Positions 11,301 through 20,300 of a DNA stretch of 64,000 nucleotides are shown here, piece after piece. Every line of letters starts with the position of its first letter. The first letter of the stretch is position 1. Location: NCBI GenBank assembly GCA_039707465.1, contig CM077647.1, forward strand, positions 176,324,663 to 176,388,662. The letters are read 5' to 3'. Below the pieces are notes generated by a model. It was given only the letters and a program-made list of their open reading frames with translations. It did not search any database and had not been told where the DNA came from. The translations under genes and the position numbers were made by a program. The stretch comes from Rhabdophis nuchalis. Lineage: Eukaryota; Chordata; Lepidosauria; Squamata; Natricidae.

Positions 11301-14300
11301 TGACAAAAAAGCAAGGAATCCAATTACATTGTCTCTGAGCTAACCGCTTTAGCAGCGAGTGAGAAAATAAAACCTTCAAAAATGTCAGACGCGGGGAAAG
11401 AAGATTTTCTGGGAGCCACGGCTCTAAATACAACCCCCCCCTGATCCAGCCCCTGTTTCCAGTCCAGATGTCCAGCAAGCCGAAGACAGGTCAGTCGTTG
11501 AACTTTTAAAGGATCTTAGCCTGGGAGGTGAATCTGAAGATTAATCAGTTCGTCACCGATGGTCAGAGGGAGTAGGCAGGAAAGGAATGTTTGAAGAACC
11601 CACTTGGGGAGTAACTACTAGACGCAGAAGGGCCCTCTCCCCCCCCTCCTGGGAGGTGCCAGATGAGGAAATTCTTCTAAGGCAAGAAGCCCAGAAGCTA
11701 ATTTCGAGGGCTGATAAATTGAAACGCAGCAGGGAGAGAGGGGGAAAACGCTCCCCCGACCCTCTGGGCGGGTTATTACCAAGAAGAGAGAAACAGAAAC
11801 CCCGAACGGGAGGGAACCTGGCAGAGAAAGATGATCGTACACAGCGGCTAGAGACAGCCAGGGCACTTTTCCTGAATCACATTTATCGCCTACACGGAGT
11901 TCCTCGACGTATTATTTCTGATAGAGGAGTTCAGTTCACTTCTCGGTTTTGGAAGGAATTCTTGAAGATGATTGGCTCCTCCCAGGGATTGAGCTTCTCT
12001 CACCACCCGCAGACGAAGAGAGCTTGTGAGAGGGCTAATTCCGTTTTGGAACAATATTTGTGATGTTTCATTAATTACCAACAGGACGATTGGGCCGACC
12101 TCTTAACCCATGCTGAGGTGGCTTAAAACAATTCCGTTCACAGCAGCACCAGTATGACTCCCTTCAAATTGATCTATGGTCAAGACTTTGTGCCTATTCC
12201 CGAATTGCCACACGAGTCTCCTACCGTTCCCTCTCTTCTTGGAATGGAGTACTAAGATATCGTCATTTTGGCCGGTGGCGCGAAAAACGCTGGATGATGC
12301 TCACCAATCTCATAAATTGTATACTGACAAGAAACGAATTGCCCCTCCAGATTATAAAGTTGGTGACCGTGTTTACCTCTCTACTAGATTCTTGGAGAGC
12401 CCCCAAAAATGTAGGAAATTGGGCCCGAAATAGATTGAACCTTTCCCCATTGTTAAGATCATCAGCTCCGTGTCAGTCAAACTGGATTTACCAAAAACCT
12501 ATCATCGCCTTTACCCGATTTTCCATGTCCATCTCTTGAAGCCTGAACACACATCTTATCTTCGGCCACTACAATCTACACTCCCGCCACCATTATTCAT
12601 TTCCGGTGAACCCCATTACGAAGTAAAAGACGTTTTGGATTCTAGGGTGTGGAGAAATAAGGTTCAATACCTTGTCTCGTGGAGGGATTTCCCTCCTTCT
12701 CATACCGAGAGGGTGGATAAACGCCACGTTCGAGCCCCTAAACTGCTTAAGAAATTTTATGCTAAATATCCTGACAAGCCTTAAACACTGTTATATTTTT
12801 CTGTGGGTATTGTCTGTTTGTCTCTGTCCCTCTTGGTGTTTTTGTATGTTTCTGTTTTCTTCCAGGACTGACACCACAGTTTCTGGAGGAGGGGCGGATG
12901 TCAGTCCCCTGCAACGCAGCTGCCTGAGCCACCTTGCCTCCTCCCCCCTCCCAACTCTCCATACCTGCAACAGAGCTCCCTGCACCACACCCCCTGCCTC
13001 CTCCCCCTCCCAACTCTCCATGCCTGCAATGGAGCTCCCTACACAACCACCCCTGCCTCCCCCCTCCCAACTCTCCATGCCTGCAACAGACCTCCCTGCA
13101 CCACGCCCCCTGCCTCCTCCCCCCTCCCAACTCTCCATACCTGCAACAGAGCTCCCTGCGCCATGCCCTCTGCCTCCTCCATTCTCCCAACTCTCCATGC
13201 CTGCAACAGAGCTCCTGCACCACACCCCCTGCCTCCTCCCCCTCCCAACTCTCCATGCCTGCAATGGAGCTCCCTGCGCCACTCCCCCTGCCTCCTACCC
13301 CCTCCCAACTCTCCATACCTGCAACAGAGCTCCCTGCGCCACACCCCCTGCCTCCTCCCCCTCCCAACTCTCCATGCCTGCAATGGAGCTCCCTGCGCCA
13401 TGCCCCCTGCCTCCTCCACTCTCCCAACTCTCCATACTTGCAACAGAGCTCCCTGCGCCACGCCCCCTGCCTCCTCCACTCTCCCAACTCTCCATGCCTG
13501 CAACGGAGCTCCCTGCGCCACGCCCCCTGCCTCCTCCCCCTCCCAACTCTCCATGCCTGCAATGCAGCTGCCTGAGCCACCTTGCCTCCTCCCTCCTCCC
13601 AACTCTCCATATCTGCAACAGAGCTCCCTGCGCCACACCCCCTGTCTCCTCCACTCTCCCAACTCTCCATGCCTGCAACGGAGCTCCCTGCGCCACGCCC
13701 CCTGCCTCCTCCCCCCTCCCAACTCTCCATGTGTCAGTCTCTGCTTTTGCCTGCAGCGCCTGACATAGTAAAATGGGGGGAGGGCTGGGGTTGCTTAGCT
13801 ACTAAAGGAGCAGGAGGGGGAGAGAGACGGCCGCAGTCCTTATCACATCAGCTAACGGACTGCATTCCATTCTGATGATGACCCTGAGATGGAACTGCAC
13901 CTGATGTCGTGGCTGACTTTGCATTGGACAATATGCTGGGGTCAAAGGGGCTTAAGGGTTGGGTTATGCTTTGTTACATATATTGCGCGCCTAAATGTTT
14001 CATTCCTTGCTTGACTTTGGCTGAAGCCTTATCATTATCAGTAAAAGTAGCCTTGAACCTTCTAAATGAAGTCAAGTGTGTTCTTCCTTGATTTATGATG
14101 GGAACAGTCATGACAAAAAAGCAAGGAATCCAATTACATTGTCTCTGAGCTAACCGCTTTAGCAGCGAGTGAGAAAATAAAACCTTCAAAAATGTCAGAC
14201 GCGGGGAAAGAAGATTTTCTGGGAGCCACGGCTCTAAATACAACCCCCCCCGATCCAGCCCCCGTTTCCAGTCCAGATGTCCAGCAAGCCGAAGACAGGT

Positions 14301-17300
14301 CTGTCGTTGAACTTTTAAAGGATCTTAGCCTGGGAGGTGAATCTGAAGATTAATCAGTTCGTCACCGATGGTCAGAGGGAGTAGGCAGGAAAGGAATGTT
14401 TGAAGAACCCACTTGGGGAGTAACTACTAGACGCAGAAGGGCCCTCTCCCCCCCCTCCTGGGAGGTGCCAGATGAGGAAATTCTTCTAAGGCAAGAAGCC
14501 CAGAAGCTAATTTCGAGGGCTGATAAATTGAAACGCAGCAGGGAGAGAGGGGGAAAACGCTCCCCCGACCCTCTGGGTGGGTTATTACCAAGAAGAGAGA
14601 AACAGAAACCCCGAACGGGAGGGAACCTGGCAGAGAAAGATGATCGTACACAGCGGTTAGAGACAGCCAGGGCACTTTTCCTGAATCACATTTATCGCCT
14701 ACACGGAGTTCCTCGACGTATTATTTCTGATAGAGGAGTTCAGTTCACTTCTCGGTTTTGGAAGGAATTCTTGAAGATGATTGGCTCCTCCCAGGGATTG
14801 AGCTTCTCTCACCACCCGCAGACGAAGAGAGCTTGTGAGAGGGCTAATTCCGTTTTGGAACAATTTTTGCGATGTTTCATTAATTACCAACAGGACGATT
14901 GGGCCGACCTCTTAACCCATGCTGAGGTGGCTTAAAACAATTCCGTTCACAGCAGCACCAGTATGACTCCCTTCAAATTGATCTACGGTCAAGACTTTGT
15001 GCCTATTCCCGAATTGCCACACGAGTCTCCTACCGTTCCCTCTCTTCTTGGAATGGAGTACTAAGATATCGTCATTTTGGCCGGTGGCGCGAAAAACGCT
15101 GGATGATGCTCACCAATCTCATAAATTGTATACTGACAAGAAACGAATTGCCCCTCCAGATTATAAAGTTGGTGACCGTGTTTACCTCTCTACTAGATTC
15201 TTGGAGAGCCCCCAAAAATGTAGGAAATTGGGCCCGAAATAGATTGAACCTTTCCCCATTGTTAAGATCATCAGCTCCGTGTCAGTCAAACTGGATTTAC
15301 CAAAAACCTATCATCGCCTTTACCCGATTTTCCATGTCCATCTCTTGAAGCCTGAACACACATCTTATCTTCGGCCACTACAATCTACACTCCCGCCACC
15401 GTTATTCATTTCCGGTGAACCCCATTACAAAGTAAAAGATGTTTTGGATTCTAGGGTGTGGAGAAATAAGGTTCAATACCTTGTCTCGTGGAGGGATTTC
15501 CCTCCTTCTCATACCGAGAGGGTGGATAAACGCCACGTTCGAGCCCCTAAACTGCTTAAGAAATTTTATGCTAAATATCCTGACAAGCCTTAAACACTGT
15601 TATATTTTTCTGTGGGTATTGTCTGTTTGTCTCTGTCCCTCTTGGTGTTTTTGTATGTTTCTGTTTTCTTCCAGGATTGACGCCACGGTTTCTGGAGCAG
15701 GGGCAGATGTCAGTCTCCTGCAACGCAGCTGCCTGAGCCACCTTGCCTCCTCCCCCCTCCCAACTCTCCATGCCTGCAACAGAGCTCTCTGCACCACGCC
15801 CCCTGCCTCCTCCTCCCTCCCAACTCTCCATACCTGAAACAGAGCTCCATGCGCCACACCCCCTGCCTCCTCCCCCTCCCAACTCTCCATGCCTGCAATG
15901 AAGCTCCCTGTGCCACACCCCCTGCCTCCTCCACTCTCCCAACTCTCCATGCCTGCAACGGAGCTCCCTGCGCCACGCCCCTGCCTCCTCCCCCCTCCCA
16001 ACTCGCCATGCCTGCAACCAAGCTACCTGCGCCATGCCCCCTGCCTCCTCCCTCCCACCTCAAATTCAAATTCAAATTCAAAGTCAAATTTATTAACCGC
16101 ACCCTCTCCCCACAGGGACCCGGGGCGGTGCACAGGAGAAGCTAAAAACAATATACAATAAATACAAAATACATACTTTAAAATATAATTAAACAGTGAT
16201 ACCCGTGCTAAAAATAATTAAAATTAAAAACCCATTAAAATACACTTGGAATCAATAGACAGAGAGAACTATTCAAGGCCGGCCAGTCGAAAGAAATAGG
16301 TCTTCAATTTTGCACGGAAGGAGCGGAGGTCGGTGGTCGTTCTAATATCAGGGGGAAGGTCGTTCCAGAGGGCCGGGCCCGCCACAGAGAGAGCCCTTCC
16401 CCTGGGCGTCGCCCGCTGACAAAGTCTAGTGGACGGCACCCGGAGAAGTCCCTCTCTGTGGGAGCGAATCGGTCGTGAGGATGTGTGGGGCAGGATCCGA
16501 TCTCGCAGATAGCTAGGTCCCGAGCCATGGAGCGCTTTGAAGATGATAACTAACACCTTGAAGCGCACCCGGAATACGACAGGTAGCCAGTGCAGCTCGC
16601 GCAAGAGCGGTGTAACGTGGGTGAACCTGGTGGTCCCCATAATTGCTCGCGCGGCTGCATTCTGAACTAACTGAAGCCTCCGGGTGCACCTCAAGGGGAG
16701 CCCCATGTAGAGAGAGTTACAGTAGTCCAGTCGGGATGTCACGAGGGCATGAGTGACTGTGCGAAGGGCGTCCCGATCCAATAGGGGGCGCAATTGGCGA
16801 ACCAGGCGAACCTGGTAGAACGCCCTCCTGGCCACGGCTGTCACTTGCTCTTCCATAGACAGCCGGGTATCCAGGAGGACACCCAAATTGCGCGCCCCAT
16901 CCACAGGGGCAAGATGTTCGCCCCCTATGGCCAGCGTTGGAGAGAGCTGGTTGAATCGGGCGGCCGGAAACCACAGCCACTCGGTCTTGTTCGGGTTGAG
17001 CCTAAGTCGGTTACTTCCCATCCAGATCCGCACGGCTTCCAGGCACTGGCACATCACCGCTACGGCATCGTTGGGGTGGTTTGGGGTAGATATGTACAGC
17101 TGGGTGTCATCAGCGTACAGGTGGTACTCTACCCTAAAACCACGGATGATCTCACCCAGCGGCTTCATGTATGCATTAAACAGGAGAGGCGAGAGGACCG
17201 ACCCCTGAGGCACCCCGCATGTGAGGGGTCTCGGGGTCGACCTCTGCTCTCCTGCCCGCACAAATTGCGATCGGCCAGAGAGGTAGGAGGAGAACCACCG

Positions 17301-20300
17301 TAAAACGGTGCCTCCCACCCCCAACCCCCCCAGCCGATGCAATAGGATACCATGGTCGATGGTATCGAAAGCCGCTGAGAGGTCTAATAGGACCAGGATG
17401 GAGGAACATCCCCCATCTCTGGCCCTCCAGAGATCATCTACCAACGCGACCAATGCCGTCTCGGTGCTATGCCCGGGCCGAAAGCCGGACTGGCGCGGAT
17501 CTAGATAGTCAACTTCCTCCAGGTGACGGGGAAACTGTTGTGCCACCACACTCTCAACAACCTTCGCCAAGAAGGGAAGGTTGGAGACTGGACGGTAGTT
17601 GTTCAAAAGAGCTGGGTCCAAAGAGGGCTTCTTGAGGAGGGGCCTCACCATAGCCTCTTTTAGGGAGGCAGGCAAGGAACCCTCACTCAAGGATGCGTTG
17701 ACAACCTCTTGGAGCCAGCCTCGTGTCACCTCCCAGGATGCCAGTACAAGCCAGGAGGGGCACGGGTCCAATAAACATGTGGTGGCTCGCAGTCGCCCAC
17801 GTAGCCTGTCCATATCCTCGGAAGTAACGGAGTCAAACTCCTCCCAAACAAGATCTCTCTCGTGGCATCCCACTGGGCCATGAATGGGGGCTAGCTCACT
17901 CTGTATCTGGGCGGTTTTCTCCTGCAGAAAAATCACAAATTCCTCTGCTCTACCCTGTAGCGGGGCTTCCCGTTCCCTCTGTTGAAGGAGGGCGCGGGTC
18001 ACCCTAAACAGGGCGGCAGGGCGGTTTTCTGCGGATGCTATGAGAGTGGCACAATGATGGCGTTTGGCCACCCTCAGCGCCACAATGTAAGTCCGTAAAT
18101 GGGCTCTTACCTGTGTCCGGTCAGATCCAGAGCGGCTAGCCCTCCATCTTCTCTCTAGGCATCTCTTGCGGCGTTTCATCACCCGCAGCTCCTCAGTAAA
18201 CCAAGGAGCCAGGGTGGTTCACCGCCGCGAGAGAGGCCGCAAGGGCGCGACCCGATCTAAGGCTCCCACGGCCGCACTATTCCATGCGGCCGTGAGGTCC
18301 TCCATCGGGGCGCGGGTCAGGGATACAGGAAATGGCCCAAGCGCTGTCTGGAACCCATCCGGGTCCATCAAGCGCCTGGGGCAGTACCAGATTGGTGACT
18401 CTGGTTCCGCCTACCCGCGGAGGGGAGCAGCGGTCGGAAAGTCGAGCCGGAGAAGTGAGTGGTCTGACCATGACAAGGGTATGATGCCTATGTCCCCTGT
18501 ACCCAGATCACTCTTCCATTGGCCCGAGACAAAGATGAGATCCGGCGTATGTCCACCCTCGTGGGTGGGGCCCTGAATTACTTGGGTCAGGTCCATGGCC
18601 GTCATGGAAGCCATGAACTCCCGAGCTACCATGGATGATTCGCCCAACGATGGCAGATTAAAGTCCCCCATGACTATAAGTCTGGGGGTCTCCACTGCCA
18701 CCGTAGCGATCACCTCCAGGAGCTCGGGCAGGGCTGCTGCTACATAGCGGGGAGCCAGGTATACAACCAGCAAGCCCAACTGCCTCCCTAGGCCCCACTT
18801 CACGCAGAGGGACTCACAGCCGGAAGTCTGAGGCACAATGGTCTCTCTCGGCTCAAGGCCTTCCTTAATAATGACCGCTACCCCACCACCCCTGCCTAGG
18901 GCCCGCGGCTGATGAAATGCGCGGTAGCCTGGTGGGCACATTTCAACGAGGGGATGTCCTCCCTCGTGGCCCAACCAGGTCTCCGCAATTCCTACCAGGT
19001 CCGGCTCCCCCTCTGACACAAGGTCACTAATGAGGGGGGCTTTGTTGACAACGGACCTGGCGTTGCAAAACATCAGCCGCAGACCCTGGCTCTGTATTCC
19101 CTGGCCACCTAGCCTGCGGGGGTTGTGGCACCCAACCGTTTGCAACCAACGGCTGCGTGCCACCAACCGGGAGGATGAAAATTGTCTCCCCTCGGTCCTG
19201 CCCCTCCCCACGACCCTCTGAATTGGTATGCCCTCCTGAGGAACGACTCGAGTATCCCCCTTCCTTTCGCCTTCCGCTTCCCGCCGTCGACTGCTATCCT
19301 GGCCCTTACTACTGATCGCTGTTTCAATCTCCATCTGTCTATATCTACCCCCCTCCCTCGAGCCCCCTAAAAAAGATAATTTAAATAAATTAAAAACTAA
19401 AAATCCCCTAAGGCCGCGCTTTGCCCATCTCTTCGGATTCACAATACCATCATCGAGATGGGCCCTAGATAAATCAAGGGGCCATACCTGCGAGAGCGGG
19501 GACTCTCGCAGCGATAGCAGGCTTGCTCTGGAATACATTATTAAATAGATAAAATTCAATAACTATACAGATAAAATTCGGGTGGGTTTTGGGATAAATA
19601 CAGATGTTAAAAATACAGATGTTAAAAGTCGTTGGCAGTTAATTAAAACCTCACCTCTCGCAATGCCTTTGCTCCCAATGCTGCAACCCCCCACCTCCTT
19701 CCACCCTGCCACCTCACCACTCAAACACCGCGACCAGTGCCCCCCTCTTCCAAACTCCCCCTCCCACAAGGCTGCTACCAAGTCAGCGACCCTCTCTCCT
19801 CTCTCTCTAGGTTGGTGGGTAGAGAGAGAGAGAGAGAATACGGTGGGTAGGTAGGTAGCGGGATGGAGAGGGAGAAATACGGTAGGTAGATAGGTAGGTA
19901 GGTAAGTAGGTGGATAGAGGGGGGGAAGAAATACGGTAGGTAGGTAGAGTAAGAGAGGTAGGCGAGGGGGAGGCAGAGAGGGGTCCTTTTCTAGGAGAAG
20001 GGCGGGGTATAAATTTAATAAAATAAATAAATAAAATAAGGAAGGGGGTTGCTGAGAGGGTCTATGAGGGGAAACTTTTTCATTTAACCAAACTTGGCCA
20101 CAGAAACGTGTGGCGGGTACAGCTAGTTTAATAATACAATATGATGTTGGCTATATAAGAGTATACATGTGACTATATATGTTATGAACATGAAAAAATG
20201 TAAAAAAAAATTATAATAAAAAGAAAATATCTTCGGACAATGCTGGCTCCCTTGGCCAAGAAACAGAAATGAGCACTGTGTCCTAGAGTTGAACACAACT

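Larger units (their letters stand above)
10053..11305 (+). repeat. Chromovirus LTR 1 (5'-truncated) with minisatellite
   Basis: First of three LTRs of a Ty3/gypsy chromovirus. The 5' boundary is missing; it starts inside the minisatellite. After the array come TGTCAGTCTCTGC (10922), a TATA-like ACATATAT (11167), the putative transcript start ATTCCTTGCTT (11192-11202), and an end at TGACA (11301-11305), the inverse of the TGTCA LTR start seen at 12899. Confidence 0.75.
11306..12898 (+). mobile_element. Chromovirus internal region 1, deleted
   Basis: Only 1.6 kb long, where an autonomous element has 4-5 kb. It holds the primer-binding site (11309-11319), a gag-like N-terminal part fused to the integrase middle (11587-12063), further frame-broken integrase, a chromodomain (12470-12784) and a polypurine tract (12885-12898). 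Protease, RT, RNase H and the first part of integrase are absent. It is followed directly by LTR 2. Confidence 0.8.
14116..15707 (+). mobile_element. Chromovirus internal region 2
   Basis: Near-identical repeat of 11306-12898 with a period of about 2.81 kb: PBS 14119-14129, polypurine tract 15694-15707. The few differences include CGA versus TGA at the end of the first fusion frame. It lies between LTR 2 and LTR 3, so the element is a concatemer sharing the middle LTR. Confidence 0.85.

Noticed and set aside
10053..16060. CRISPR-like or satellite array interpretation of the regular repeats
   Set aside because: Units are directly adjacent with no unique spacers, the setting is a vertebrate genome, and the array sits within LTR boundaries.
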